A stretch of DNA of 64,000 nucleotides from Burkholderia sp. Bp8992 (GTDB lineage Bacteria; Pseudomonadota; Gammaproteobacteria; Burkholderiales; Burkholderiaceae): the NCBI RefSeq assembly GCF_003853705.1, contig NZ_QTQI01000028.1:36440-100439 (forward strand). The letters are read 5' to 3'. A model generated the notes under the pieces. That model made no database searches, had not been told where the DNA came from, and saw only the letters and a list, made by a program, of their open reading frames with translations. The translations under genes were made by a program, and so were the position numbers. Below are positions 55,996 through 64,000 of this stretch, piece after piece; within the stretch, counting starts at the first letter, position 1; every line of letters begins with the position of its first letter.

Positions 55996-56030
55996 ATGAA
56001 AAAAGCACCCGGGTGGGTGCTTTTTCCTTA
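55996..56030 (-). terminator. Terminator of the rpsP-rimM-trmD-rplS operon
   Basis: On the minus strand AAAAAGCACCC-ACC-CGGGTGCTTTTTT: a seven-pair GC-rich stem followed by six T residues, 7 nt after the rplS stop. Confidence 0.92.
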
Positions 56031-56036
56031 CAGCTC

Positions 56037-56429
56037 TTACTCTTGGGAAGCTGCTGCGGCGCGATCCTTCGACACCAGCTTTTCCTTGATACGAGCCGAC
56101 TTGCCCGAACGCTCGCGCAGGTAGTACAGCTTCGCACGACGCACATCGCCGCGACGCTTCACGACGATGCTTGCCAGCAGCGGCGAGTACGTCTGGAACG
56201 TACGCTCGACGCCTTCGCCCGACGAGATCTTGCGAACGATGAAGTTCGAGTTCAGACCACGGCTGCGAATCGCGATCACGACGCCTTCGTAAGCCTGAAC
56301 GCGCTTGCGGTTACCTTCAACCACGTTCACGTTCACGATCACCGTGTCGCCCGGGGCGAAATCGGGGATCGTCTTGCCGGCGAGCGCGCGCTCGATCTCT
56401 TCCTGCTCAAGTTTTGCGATCAGATTCAT
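56037..56429 (-). CDS. rplS: 50S ribosomal protein L19
   Basis: A 130-residue ribosomal protein at the 30S-50S interface. The pattern [27 protein letters not shown] and [24 protein letters not shown] is definitive. The ATG at 56429 has AGGAGT upstream. It is the last gene of the rpsP operon, 133 nt after trmD. Confidence 0.98.
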   Translation of the reverse strand: MNLIAKLEQEEIERALAGKTIPDFAPGDTVIVNVNVVEGNRKRVQAYEGVVIAIRSRGLNSNFIVRKISSGEGVERTFQTYSPLLASIVVKRRGDVRRAKLYYLRERSGKSARIKEKLVSKDRAAAASQE

Positions 56430-56562
56430 TACTGACTCCTTATGCCATCGTGTCGGCGTTGGTACCCGCCTGCTTCCAGGCCTGGCCCCGATAGAGGATG
56501 GATTCACATCAGGCGCCGCACACGCATGCACGGCACCGCCAATTCCCGCCCGCGCAGCCGCC

Positions 56563-57357
56563 TCAGGAGGCGTCCTTCGCTTCGCGTGCGAGGTTCGCAA
56601 GCCACGCCTCGTCGGCCCGGCTCAACAACTTCTCGCGGCGCGCCCGGACGATCAGGTCCGGCCGCTTCCGCAACGTATTCCTCAATGCTTCCTGGCGCCG
56701 CCACCGCTCGATCTCGGCATGATGCCCGCCGAGCAGCACGTCCGGCACGCGCATGCCGTCGTATTCCTCGGGACGCGTGTAGTGCGGACAATCGAGCAGC
56801 CCGTCGGCGAAACTGTCCTGCACGGCCGACAGCGAATCGTTCAGCACGCCGGGCAGCAACCGCACGACCGCATCCATCATCGCCATCGCCGGCAGTTCGC
56901 CACCCGACAGGACGAAATCGCCGAGGCTGATTTCCTCGTCGACGCACCGGTCGAGCAGACGCTGGTCGATCGCTTCGTAGCGGCCGCACAGCACGACCAC
57001 GCCCGGCTCCTGCGCCATCCGCACCGCACGATCGTGCGTGAGCGGCGCGCCCTGCGGCGACATCATCACGACACGCGTGCTCGCGATGCCCTGCTCCGCC
57101 TGCGCCGCTTTCGCGGCGTCAATGGCGGCTTCGAGCGGCTTCGCCAGCATCACCATGCCCGGACCGCCGCCGTACGGACGATCATCGACCGTGCGGTAGT
57201 TGTCCGTCGTGAAATCACGCGGGTTCCAGGTGCGCAGCCCGAAGCGCCCCTGCTTGACGGCCCGGCTGGTGATTCCCCAGTCGGTCAGTGCACGGAACAT
57301 CTCGGGAAAGAGCGTGACGACGTCGAACTGCACCGCGCTCTCGGTAACCTGGTTCAT
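56563..57357 (-). CDS. trmD: tRNA (guanine-N1)-methyltransferase TrmD
   Basis: Methylates G37 of tRNAs and prevents frameshifting. From the ATG at 57357 ([21 protein letters not shown]) it is 264 residues. Trefoil-knot motifs are [31 protein letters not shown] and [11 protein letters not shown]. The ATG is 1 nt after the rimM stop; a longer start inside rimM is not used in the family. RPS16-RimM-TrmD-L19 is the standard order. Confidence 0.97.
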   Translation of the reverse strand: MNQVTESAVQFDVVTLFPEMFRALTDWGITSRAVKQGRFGLRTWNPRDFTTDNYRTVDDRPYGGGPGMVMLAKPLEAAIDAAKAAQAEQGIASTRVVMMSPQGAPLTHDRAVRMAQEPGVVVLCGRYEAIDQRLLDRCVDEEISLGDFVLSGGELPAMAMMDAVVRLLPGVLNDSLSAVQDSFADGLLDCPHYTRPEEYDGMRVPDVLLGGHHAEIERWRRQEALRNTLRKRPDLIVRARREKLLSRADEAWLANLAREAKDAS

Positions 57358-57358
57358 T

Positions 57359-58039
57359 TCAGTAATCGGCTTCCCAGTCGACGACGATACGACGCGCCGC
57401 CTGATCCACCGTTTTGACGTATACGCCGACAAACGGGATCAACCGCTCGTCGGTGGTCGGCTGACCGTCTTTGCCGGTCGCCGGATACTCGACACGCATG
57501 ATCGAATGCACGCCGTTGTCGATCATCCCGCTCACCTTCCCGAGCGCCACCGATTGCTCGTTGACGACCTCGAGACCGATCAGGTCGACCCAATAGAATT
57601 CGTCCGCGGCCAATGCCGGGAAATCTTCCCGGCGCACGAACACGCGAAAGCCGCGCATCGCGAGCGCGGCATCGCGGTCGCTGACGCCCGCGGGTTGCGC
57701 AACGACGGTGTCGCTGTGCGTCTTCGACTGCATGATGCGGACGGAAAGCCGCTCCGCACCGCGTTCCAGCCACCAGCGACGCGCGTTGAGCAACGCGTCG
57801 CCGCCGCGACCGGCGTCGGCATGCGTCGCCACCTTGACCCAGCCCTTCAGGCCGTAGGCGTCGACTACCGCCCCGACCTCGACGGCATCGTCGGGCCAGG
57901 CTTGCGTCGCTTCGAGACCACCTTGCTCGGCAGCCTCACCGGCGCCCGCGACAGCGTCGCGCTCGACCGGCTTGCGGACGAATGCGCCGAATGACGCACG
58001 CCCGCGCCTTGCATTACCGGAATCGTGACCCGCCATCAA
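57359..58039 (-). CDS. rimM: 16S rRNA maturation protein RimM
   Basis: Assembly factor binding protein S19. The 226-residue protein has the RimM barrel pattern [23 protein letters not shown] and the PRC-barrel part [37 protein letters not shown]. The first 50 residues are a variable Ala/Gly-rich extension. ATGs at 58039 and 58036 are adjacent. It is 39 nt after rpsP and abuts trmD. Confidence 0.96.
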   Translation of the reverse strand: MMAGHDSGNARRGRASFGAFVRKPVERDAVAGAGEAAEQGGLEATQAWPDDAVEVGAVVDAYGLKGWVKVATHADAGRGGDALLNARRWWLERGAERLSVRIMQSKTHSDTVVAQPAGVSDRDAALAMRGFRVFVRREDFPALAADEFYWVDLIGLEVVNEQSVALGKVSGMIDNGVHSIMRVEYPATGKDGQPTTDERLIPFVGVYVKTVDQAARRIVVDWEADY

Positions 58040-58078
58040 TGCACCTCACAGCCGGCACGACCGGCACACCGTGCCATG

Positions 58079-58333
58079 TTAGGCAGCCGGTTGCGCCTTT
58101 TGCGCTTCCTTCACGAGACGCTGGACGGTCGGCGACAGTTGCGCGCCAACGCCTTGCCAGTACGTCAGGCGATCCTGAGCGATACGCAGCGATTCGCCCT
58201 TCGTGGCGACCGGGTTGTAGAAGCCGACGCGCTCGATGAAGCGGCCGTCACGACGGTTGCGCGAATCGGTAGCGACGATGTTGTAGAACGGGCGCTTCTT
58301 CGAGCCGCCACGAGCCAGACGGATGATAACCAT
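58079..58333 (-). CDS. rpsP: 30S ribosomal protein S16
   Basis: An 84-residue ribosomal protein beginning [20 protein letters not shown], which is the S16 signature. The ATG at 58333 is preceded by AAGGAC. It heads the rpsP-rimM-trmD-rplS operon, and a clear promoter lies upstream. Confidence 0.98.
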
Positions 58334-58378
58334 ATGATGTCCTTCGGAAAACCGGGTTCGAAACTACTGAAACACGCG

Positions 58379-58407
58379 ATTATAGCCGGAAACCAGAGGT
58401 ACAACAA
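58379..58407 (-). promoter_or_regulatory. Sigma-70 promoter of the rpsP operon
   Basis: On the minus strand TTGTTG (58407-58402), 17 nt, TATAAT (58384-58379). The start point would be near 58372, about 38 nt before the rpsP ATG. Confidence 0.8.
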
Positions 58408-58485
58408 ACACTTACGCGCAAATAATCCGCGGACGGCCTGGCGGGCGGGCATACAATCGTCGTGTCCAGGACGTTTCCCACCGTC

Positions 58486-59625
58486 ATGCCGCCCTTTCGC
58501 GCCGCCTCGACGCGCCGCGCGCAGCGCCGTTTCACGGCGCTGCTTGCCGGCCTTGCCTGCCTCGCGTCCGCACCGGTGTTTGCCGCATCGTTGCCGGTGA
58601 GCGAACTCGTCGTTCCGCCCGGCTTCCACGTGGAAGTCCTGACCGACGCGGTACCGACCGCGCGCGAAATGGCCTGGTCGCCGCGCGGCATCCTGTATGT
58701 CGGTACGCGGGAAGGCCGCGTGCATGCGTTCGTGATGCACGAGGGCCGGATCAGCGCACGCCATGTGATTGCATCCGGGCTCGACATGCCCGTCGGCGTC
58801 GCCTACCGCGATGGCGCCCTCTATATATCCGCCGTCTCGCGCATCTTGCGCGTCGATCATGTCGACGACCGGCTCGCCAAGCCACCGGCCCCCGTCGTCG
58901 TGACCGACGCGCTGCCGACCGAACACCATCACGGCTGGAAATTCATCGCGTTCGGCCCGGACGGCAAGCTGTACGTGCCGACCGGCGCACCGTGCAACGT
59001 CTGCCTCGCCGATCGCAACCGCTACGCGATCATCGCACGCATGAAGACGGACGGCAGCGGAAGCGAGGTGGTGGCGCGCGGCGTGCGCAATACGGTCGGC
59101 TTCGCATGGCATCCCGATTCGGGAGAGCTGTGGTTTACCGACAACGGGCGCGACATGATGGGCGACGACGTTCCCGACGACAAGCTGAATCGCGCGCCGC
59201 GCGCCGGGCTCGACTTCGGCTTTCCTTATTGTCATGGGGGCGATACGCCCGACCCTGAATTCGGCAGCGCCGACGCGTGCCGCCGCTACGTACCGCCCGT
59301 CCTGAAACTCGGCGCGCACGTTGCCGCGCTCGGCATGCGCTTCTATACCGGACCGATGTTTCCGGCGTCGTATCGCAATAACGTGTTCATTGCCGAACAC
59401 GGTTCGTGGAACCGCAGCACGAAGGTCGGCTACCGCGTCGTGCGCGTGGTCGTGTCGGCGGACGGCAGCCAGGCGCGCCAGACGCCGTTCGTCACGGGCT
59501 GGCTGCGGCCCGACGGCACGGTATGGGGACGCCCGGCCGACGTGCTGCCGCTGCCGGACGGTTCGCTGCTCGTCAGCGACGATTACGCCGGCGCCATCTA
59601 CCGCGTGACCTATGCGGCACCTTGA
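58486..59625 (+). CDS. Exported sorbosone-dehydrogenase-like beta-propeller protein
   Basis: A 379-residue protein related to L-sorbosone / PQQ-dependent sugar dehydrogenases. After a signal peptide (about residues 1-33, ending VFA), the motifs are VPPGFHVEVLTDAVPTAREMAW, LDMPVGVAYRDGALY, GWKFIAFGPDGKLYVPTGAPCNVC, WFTDNGRDMMGDDVPDD and FIAEHGSWNRS. A -10-like TACAAT at 58452-58457 argues that the in-frame GTG at 58462 is too early and that ATG 58486 starts it. Substrate and cofactor are not shown. Confidence 0.85.
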   Translation: MPPFRAASTRRAQRRFTALLAGLACLASAPVFAASLPVSELVVPPGFHVEVLTDAVPTAREMAWSPRGILYVGTREGRVHAFVMHEGRISARHVIASGLDMPVGVAYRDGALYISAVSRILRVDHVDDRLAKPPAPVVVTDALPTEHHHGWKFIAFGPDGKLYVPTGAPCNVCLADRNRYAIIARMKTDGSGSEVVARGVRNTVGFAWHPDSGELWFTDNGRDMMGDDVPDDKLNRAPRAGLDFGFPYCHGGDTPDPEFGSADACRRYVPPVLKLGAHVAALGMRFYTGPMFPASYRNNVFIAEHGSWNRSTKVGYRVVRVVVSADGSQARQTPFVTGWLRPDGTVWGRPADVLPLPDGSLLVSDDYAGAIYRVTYAAP

Positions 59626-59734
59626 CGCATGCAAGGGGTGACCGGCCCCGACCGGGCATCGTAGAATGCGTGCCGGGCCGCGCGCCCGCGCCGGCCCGCC
59701 GGCCGCCCACGCCAACGACAACACGCCGCCATCC

Positions 59735-60202
59735 ATGTCCAGCAGCACCGCACCGTCCCGCCGCTTCCGCTCCAAGACGCTCACCGCCGCCCTCGCGTTC
59801 CTGTTCGGATCGCTCGGTGCGCACCGCTTCTATCTGTACGGCTTTCGCGACGTGTACGGCTGGGCACACCTGCTCGCGACGATCGTCGGCATCCCGGGCT
59901 TCCTCCTGCTCGCGGCGACCCAGCGCACGGCCGGCCTCGGATGGTGGCTCGCGGTACCCGGCGCGATCTCGTTGCTGGCGGCGTTCCTCGCCGCACTCGT
60001 CTATGGGTTGCGCCCCGACGAGAAATGGGATGCGCAATTCAACGCGGACACCGGCAAGCACAGCCGGTCGGGCTGGACCGTGATCTTCGTCGTGATCTTC
60101 TCGCTGCTGATCGGCGCGTTCCTGCTGATGACCGCACTCGCGCTGTCGTTCCAGACGTATTTCGAATCGCAGGTCGAGGCCGCGAAGCAGATTTCGCAGT
60201 AA
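59735..60202 (+). CDS. TM2-domain membrane protein
   Basis: A 155-residue membrane protein. The TM2 pattern is KTLTAALAFLFGSLGAHRFYLYGF with a Gly/His/Arg core, followed by helices near residues 48-66 and 72-94, and another near 112-136. The ATG at 59735 is chosen; an in-frame start at 59666 would add 23 Ala/Pro/Arg-rich residues. No function is known beyond the family name. Confidence 0.8.
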   Translation: MSSSTAPSRRFRSKTLTAALAFLFGSLGAHRFYLYGFRDVYGWAHLLATIVGIPGFLLLAATQRTAGLGWWLAVPGAISLLAAFLAALVYGLRPDEKWDAQFNADTGKHSRSGWTVIFVVIFSLLIGAFLLMTALALSFQTYFESQVEAAKQISQ

Positions 60203-60266
60203 GCACGACGAACGCGGCACCGGCGCGCATCACCCGGCGCCGATACGCGACGGCCCTGCCCGCGCG

Positions 60267-61433
60267 TCAGAACAGGTTCAACTGCAGGTCGTCGCGCGGC
60301 TTCGCGCCGGCCGCACGCACGGCAACACGCGGCGCAGGCGCGATCGTAGCCGGCGCGCCGCGAAACTGCGACAGATCGAGAATGCCGTTCGTGCGCTCGT
60401 TCAGCCCGAGCCGCTTGACGGCCTGGCGAAAGCGCTGCCGCAACAGGTCTGCCCAGATCCCCTCGCCCTTCATCCGTTTCGAGAAATCCGAGTCGTAGTC
60501 CTTGCCGCCGCGCATGTCGCGCACGCGGTTCATCACGCGCTCCGCACGGTCGGGAAAATGCGCGGCAAGCCAGTTCTTGAACAGCGGTGCGACCTCCCAC
60601 GGTAGCCGCAGGATGATGTAGCTCGCATGCGTCGCGCCGGCTTCCGCGCACGCTTCGAGCACGCGCTCCATGTCGGGCTCCGTCACGAACGGAATCACCG
60701 GCGCAATGCTCACGCCGACCAGCACGCCTGCCTCGCGCAGCGCGCGGATCGTGCGCAACCGCCGCGCCGGCGTGGCCGCGCGCGGCTCGAGCGTGCGCGA
60801 GAGATCGGCATCGAGTGTCGTGATCGTGACCGCCGCCATCACCTGCCCGCGCTCGGCCATCGGTGCGAGCAGGTCGAGATCGCGCTCGATCAGCGACGAT
60901 TTCGTGATCGCCGCGAACGGCAGCCCGCGATCGTGCATCACCTGGATCACGCTGCGCGTGATGCGCAGGTCGCGCTCGACCGGCTGGTATGCGTCGGTAT
61001 TGACGCCGAGCGCGATCGGCTCCGGCACATAGCGCTTGCGCGAAATCTCGCGCTCGAGCAACTCGGCCGCGTTGACCTTCGCGTAGATGCGGCTTTCGAA
61101 ATCGAGCCCCGGCGACAGGCCAAGATAGCTGTGCGTCGGCCGCGCGAAGCAGTAGATGCAACCGTGCTCGCAGCCGCGATACGGATTGAGCGACACGCTG
61201 AACGGAATATCGGGTGACTGGTTATGCGTCAGGATGCTCTTCGCGCGCTCCTCGAACACCTGCGTGCGCAGCGGCGCGGGGAAGTCGTCATCGTCGGACT
61301 CGTGCGTCCAGCCGTCGTCGACCGCTTCGCGCTGCGCGATTTCATACCGCCCCTGCAGATTGTCGACCGCCCCGCGCCCCTTGCGGGGCACGGGCGGCGC
61401 TACCGGAAATTCGTTGTCGGATCGATCGTCCAT
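60267..61433 (-). CDS. Radical SAM protein, PA0069 family (SplB-related)
   Basis: A 388-residue radical SAM enzyme. The cluster motif is GCEHGCIYCFARP (CxxxCxxC), after IPFSVSLNPYRG, and ITKSSLIERDLDLL and ILRLPWEVAPLF follow. The family is related to spore photoproduct lyase. I use the ATG at 61433 (MDDRSDNEF); ATG at 61445 is an alternative. An earlier ATG at 61469 lies inside the -10 box of the promoter and cannot be the start. A LexA-type operator precedes the gene, so it is probably induced by DNA damage. Confidence 0.9.
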   Translation of the reverse strand: MDDRSDNEFPVAPPVPRKGRGAVDNLQGRYEIAQREAVDDGWTHESDDDDFPAPLRTQVFEERAKSILTHNQSPDIPFSVSLNPYRGCEHGCIYCFARPTHSYLGLSPGLDFESRIYAKVNAAELLEREISRKRYVPEPIALGVNTDAYQPVERDLRITRSVIQVMHDRGLPFAAITKSSLIERDLDLLAPMAERGQVMAAVTITTLDADLSRTLEPRAATPARRLRTIRALREAGVLVGVSIAPVIPFVTEPDMERVLEACAEAGATHASYIILRLPWEVAPLFKNWLAAHFPDRAERVMNRVRDMRGGKDYDSDFSKRMKGEGIWADLLRQRFRQAVKRLGLNERTNGILDLSQFRGAPATIAPAPRVAVRAAGAKPRDDLQLNLF

Positions 61434-61450
61434 GTACCCACCCATTCGCC

Positions 61451-61488
61451 TGCGCCCAATACTGTACATTTATACAGTATTGGGCGCA
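61451..61488 (-). promoter_or_regulatory. LexA (SOS) box within a 38-bp perfect palindrome
   Basis: The 16-bp arms TGCGCCCAATACTGTA and TACAGTATTGGGCGCA flank CATTTA. The core TACTGT-N8-ACAGTA is the proteobacterial LexA consensus. It covers the -10 box and most of the spacer of the promoter of the PA0069-type gene. Confidence 0.85.
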
Positions 61489-61497
61489 GCATGCCAA
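61469..61497 (-). promoter_or_regulatory. Sigma-70 promoter of the radical SAM gene
   Basis: On the minus strand TTGGCA (61497-61492), 17 nt, TATAAA (61474-61469). The -10 sits in the centre of the LexA palindrome, so bound LexA would block RNA polymerase. Transcription would start near 61462. Confidence 0.8.
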
Positions 61498-61534
61498 GGG
61501 TGGGATAAGGGGCCCGACAACAGCCGCCGGCGCG

Positions 61535-62023
61535 TCACTCGCCGACGGCGATCGTCAGTGTCTCCTTGATTTCTTCCATCACGACGTAGCTCTTCGACTG
61601 CACGGCGCCCGGCAACTGCAGCAGGATGTCGCCGAGCAGCTTCCGGTAGTCGGCCATCTCGCCGATCCGCGCCTTGATCAGGTAGTCGAAATCGCCGGAC
61701 ACGAGATGGCATTCGAGCACCTCGTCGATCTTCATCACCTCGCGCCGGAACTGCTCGAACATGTTGCCGCCCTTGTGGCCGAGCGTGATCTCGACGAATA
61801 CCAGCAGCGCGGCATCCAGCTGATGCGGGTCGACCCGCGCGTGATAGCCGGTGATCACGCCGTCGCGCTCCATGCGCCGTACGCGCTCGATGCACGGCGT
61901 GACGGTCAGTCCGACCTGTTCCGCGAGGTCTTTCATCGCCATCCGGCCGTCATCCTGGAGCAGTTTCAGGATGCGCCGGTCGAGCTTGTCGAGCGAGCGT
62001 ACGGGCTGACGTTGCGTTCTCAT
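61535..62023 (-). CDS. Lrp/AsnC family regulator
   Basis: A 162-residue regulator with an N-terminal helix-turn-helix (LDKLDRRILKLLQDDGRMAMKDLAEQVGLTVTPCIERVRRMERDGVI) and a C-terminal RAM domain (DAALLVFVEITLGHK, VLECHLVSGDFDYLIKARI). The ATG at 62023 is chosen. It is divergent from dadA; by analogy with DadR/AlaR-type regulators it probably controls D-alanine catabolism in response to alanine. Confidence 0.92.
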   Translation of the reverse strand: MRTQRQPVRSLDKLDRRILKLLQDDGRMAMKDLAEQVGLTVTPCIERVRRMERDGVITGYHARVDPHQLDAALLVFVEITLGHKGGNMFEQFRREVMKIDEVLECHLVSGDFDYLIKARIGEMADYRKLLGDILLQLPGAVQSKSYVVMEEIKETLTIAVGE

Positions 62024-62168
62024 TTGTTTATGCTGAAAACCTGAAAAATACGATAACAAAACCTACACATTCGACAATACCATAGCGCAAAAAACTAGAT
62101 CAGCTAGAGGTTACACGGAGCCGCACATGCGCCCGGCCTCGACCTGGTCCCTTCCATCTGGAGCAGCT

Positions 62169-63455
62169 ATGCGAGTCGTCATTCTGGGCAGTGGTGTAGT
62201 GGGCGTGGCAAGCGCGTATTACCTCGCACGCGCCGGCCATGAAGTCACGGTGATCGACCGGGAAGCCGGCCCGGCGCTCGAGACGAGCTTCGCGAATGCA
62301 GGCCAGATCTCGCCCGGCTATGCCGCGCCTTGGGCCGCGCCCGGCGTGCCGCTGAAGGCCGTCAAGTGGATGTTCGAAAAGCATGCGCCGCTCGCGATCC
62401 GCCTCGACGGCACGCGCTTCCAGCTCCAGTGGATGTACCAGATGCTGCGCAACTGCACGGCCGAGCGCTATGCGGTCAACAAGGGCCGCATGGTCCGCCT
62501 CGCCGAATACAGCCGCGACTGCCTGCAGGCGCTGCGCGCCGATACCGGCATCGAATACGAAGGCCGCACGGGCGGCACGCTGCAACTGTTCCGCACGCAG
62601 CAGCAGCTCGATGGCGCGGCCAAGGACATCGCCGTGCTGCAGGAAGCGAACGTGCCGTTCGAACTGCTGTCGCCCGCCGAACTGAAAAACGCCGAACCGG
62701 CGCTTGCGGCCGTCTCGCACAAGCTGACGGGCGGCCTGCGCCTGCCGGGCGATGAAACCGGCGATTGCCAGCTGTTCACGACGCGCCTCGCGGCGCTCGC
62801 CGAATCGCTCGGCGTCAAGTTCCGCTACAACACGCCGATCGATGCGCTCGCGATCGCGGGCGGCAAGATCGCCGGCGTGCAGTGCGGCAGCGAGACGGTG
62901 CGCGCGGACGCGTACGTCGTCGCGCTCGGCTCGTATTCGACGAACTTCATCTCGAACCTGATGAAGATCCCCGTCTATCCGCTGAAGGGCTATTCGATCA
63001 CCGCGCCGATCGTCGACGAAGCGGCCGCGCCCGTGTCGACCGTGCTCGACGAGACCTACAAGATCGCGATCACGCGCTTCGACCAGCGCATCCGTGTCGG
63101 CGGCATGGCGGAAATCGTCGGCTTCGACAAGAAGCTGCGCGCCGCGCGCCGCGAAACGCTCGAAATGTGCGTGAACGACCTGTTCCCCGGCGGCGGCGAC
63201 ACGTCGAAGGCCACGTTCTGGACGGGCCTGCGCCCGATGACGCCGGACGGCACGCCGATCGTCGGCCGCACGCCGGTGTCGAACCTGTTCCTGAACACCG
63301 GCCACGGCACGCTCGGCTGGACGATGTCGTGCGGCTCGGGTCAGCTGCTCGCCGACCTGATCTCGGGCAAGATGCCCGCGATCCAGGCCGACGACCTGTC
63401 GGTGCATCGTTACCTGAAGGACGTGGCCGGCCAGACGCGCCCGGCCTACGCGTAA
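62169..63455 (+). CDS. dadA: D-amino acid dehydrogenase small subunit DadA
   Basis: Membrane-associated flavoenzyme that deaminates D-alanine and other D-amino acids. The 428-residue protein starts [32 protein letters not shown] with the FAD-binding GxGxxG; the motifs [30 protein letters not shown] and [22 protein letters not shown] agree with DadA. An in-frame ATG at 62127 is upstream but less likely. Its promoter is in the AT-rich 145-nt gap shared with the Lrp gene. Confidence 0.95.
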   Translation: MRVVILGSGVVGVASAYYLARAGHEVTVIDREAGPALETSFANAGQISPGYAAPWAAPGVPLKAVKWMFEKHAPLAIRLDGTRFQLQWMYQMLRNCTAERYAVNKGRMVRLAEYSRDCLQALRADTGIEYEGRTGGTLQLFRTQQQLDGAAKDIAVLQEANVPFELLSPAELKNAEPALAAVSHKLTGGLRLPGDETGDCQLFTTRLAALAESLGVKFRYNTPIDALAIAGGKIAGVQCGSETVRADAYVVALGSYSTNFISNLMKIPVYPLKGYSITAPIVDEAAAPVSTVLDETYKIAITRFDQRIRVGGMAEIVGFDKKLRAARRETLEMCVNDLFPGGGDTSKATFWTGLRPMTPDGTPIVGRTPVSNLFLNTGHGTLGWTMSCGSGQLLADLISGKMPAIQADDLSVHRYLKDVAGQTRPAYA

Positions 63456-63502
63456 GCCGCGACGGCCTGCCTCGACGCAAGTTCGTCACCGGCAAAAGGA
63501 AA

Positions 63503-63525
63503 GGCGCCCCGAGGGGCGCCTTTTT
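63503..63525 (+). terminator. Terminator of dadA
   Basis: GGCGCCCC-GA-GGGGCGCC stem followed by five T residues, 47 nt after the dadA stop. Confidence 0.9.
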
Positions 63526-63685
63526 CATTGCGTCGATCGCGTTGCGCACGATCAGAACGGAGCTTCCGTCAACGCGAGCACGCTCTCGTTGCCCTTCGCA
63601 CCGACGATCGACGCTTCGAGCGCACCGGCCCACACGATCCTGGTGCGGCGCTCGCTTCTCTCTTCCCCCATCTGTCGATGGCGCA

Positions 63686-63718
63686 AAAAAAAAGGGGCGC
63701 TCGTCGCGCCCCTTTTTC
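63686..63718 (-). terminator. Terminator of etfA
   Basis: On the minus strand AAAAAGGGGCGC-GACGA-GCGCCCC followed by nine T residues. It lies 29 nt after the etfA stop. A/T tails on both sides could make it work both ways. Confidence 0.9.
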
Positions 63719-63746
63719 CACATGCTCAATGCTGAAGCATCTCGCG

Positions 63747-64000
63747 TCAGCCGAGCTCGCTCACGAGTTCCGGCACGAGCGCGAACAGATCGCCGACGAG
63801 GCCATAGTCGGCCACGCTGAAGATCGGTGCTTCGGGATCCTTGTTGATCGCGACGATCACCTTCGAATCCTTCATGCCGGCCAGATGCTGGATCGCACCC
63901 GAGATGCCGACCGCGATGTACAGCTGCGGTGCGACGATCTTGCCGGTCTGGCCGACCTGGTAGTCGTTCGGCACGTAGCCGGCGTCGACTGCCGCGCGCG
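63747..64000 (-). CDS. etfA: Electron transfer flavoprotein alpha subunit, C-terminal fragment
   Basis: Only the last 84 residues or so are visible; the gene continues beyond the right edge. The segment includes [38 protein letters not shown] and [24 protein letters not shown], the FAD-binding domain signature of EtfA. It carries electrons from acyl-CoA dehydrogenases to the quinone pool. A terminator follows at once; etfB is usually upstream but lies outside the window. Confidence 0.96.
   Translation of the reverse strand, partial: RAAVDAGYVPNDYQVGQTGKIVAPQLYIAVGISGAIQHLAGMKDSKVIVAINKDPEAPIFSVADYGLVGDLFALVPELVSELG

Noticed and set aside
61467-61469. ATG at the extreme start of the radical SAM open frame
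   Set aside because: It overlaps the -10 element and LexA box, upstream of the expected transcription start, so it cannot be in the mRNA.
63553-63680. Short minus-strand frame (about 39 codons) between the dadA and etfA terminators
   Set aside because: It has no ribosome site and no recognisable motif. It could be a remnant of a lost gene, but I cannot show this.

Overview
The window reads as a piece of a Burkholderia chromosome, most likely the Burkholderia cepacia complex. It is GC-rich and densely coded, and it carries gene orders I know from beta-proteobacteria and especially Burkholderia: yceD-rpmF-plsX-fabHDG-acpP-fabF, then rpoE-rseA-mucB-mucD-lepA; rluC divergent from rne; rpsP-rimM-trmD-rplS. 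Nearly everything is chromosomal core. I see no prophage, insertion sequence, CRISPR array, rRNA operon or integrated island. The species cannot be fixed from the sequence alone.

Layout. 1-11.9 kb (minus strand): one long colinear block running from a divergent promoter at about 11.9 kb through yceD, rpmF, the fatty-acid synthesis genes, a YgfX-like membrane protein, the envelope-stress sigma factor RpoE with its anti-sigma pair and the MucD protease, a glutaredoxin-like protein and lepA (cut by the window edge). 11.96-16.4 kb: maf and a tetrapyrrole-methylase-type methyltransferase (+), then S49 peptidase, Rieske protein, HAD phosphatase and rluC (-). 16.4-24.4 kb: rne behind a roughly 700-nt leader, molybdenum cofactor genes moaA-mobA-moeA, and two small genes. 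24.5-30.5 kb (-): rmuC, 2-hydroxyacid dehydrogenase, NhaD-type antiporter, LutC, pncB. 30.8-36.2 kb: fdxA, two identical tRNA-Asn genes, creA, an AraC regulator with azlCD, two uncharacterised genes and a small S4 protein. 36.2-36.4 kb: a 194-bp palindromic intergenic element. 36.5-44 kb: MATE exporter, fumC, thioesterase, a 47-residue lipoprotein missed by length filters, an ArsR-type regulator and a large FecR/DUF6600 exported protein. 44-48 kb: thyA and folA, separated by a VpsR-like sigma-54 activator and a small exported protein. 48-54 kb: pmbA, darP, mogA, orn, an M48 protease, rsgA and a DUF2007 protein. 54-58.4 kb (-): CobD/CbiB-like protein, Nudix hydrolase, and the rpsP-rimM-trmD-rplS operon. 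58.4-64 kb: a sorbosone-dehydrogenase-like protein, a TM2 protein, a radical SAM protein, an Lrp regulator divergent from dadA, and the end of etfA.

The most interesting signals are regulatory. (1) The radical SAM gene at 60.3-61.4 kb has a near-consensus LexA box inside a 38-bp perfect palindrome that overlaps a good sigma-70 promoter, which points to SOS control. (2) The small exported protein at 46.9 kb has a sigma-54 promoter motif and an upstream cluster of TTTCAGG half-sites, and sits divergently next to the VpsR-like sigma-54 activator; together they look like a self-contained regulator-target pair. (3) Hairpins at rpmF/plsX and acpP/fabF could tune expression inside the lipid operon. 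(4) The rne promoter straddles the rluC start codon and implies a very long RNase E leader. (5) The palindromic element at 36.2 kb donates the stop codon of the gene before it. All promoter, operator and terminator calls come from reading the sequence by eye and have not been tested by any computation.
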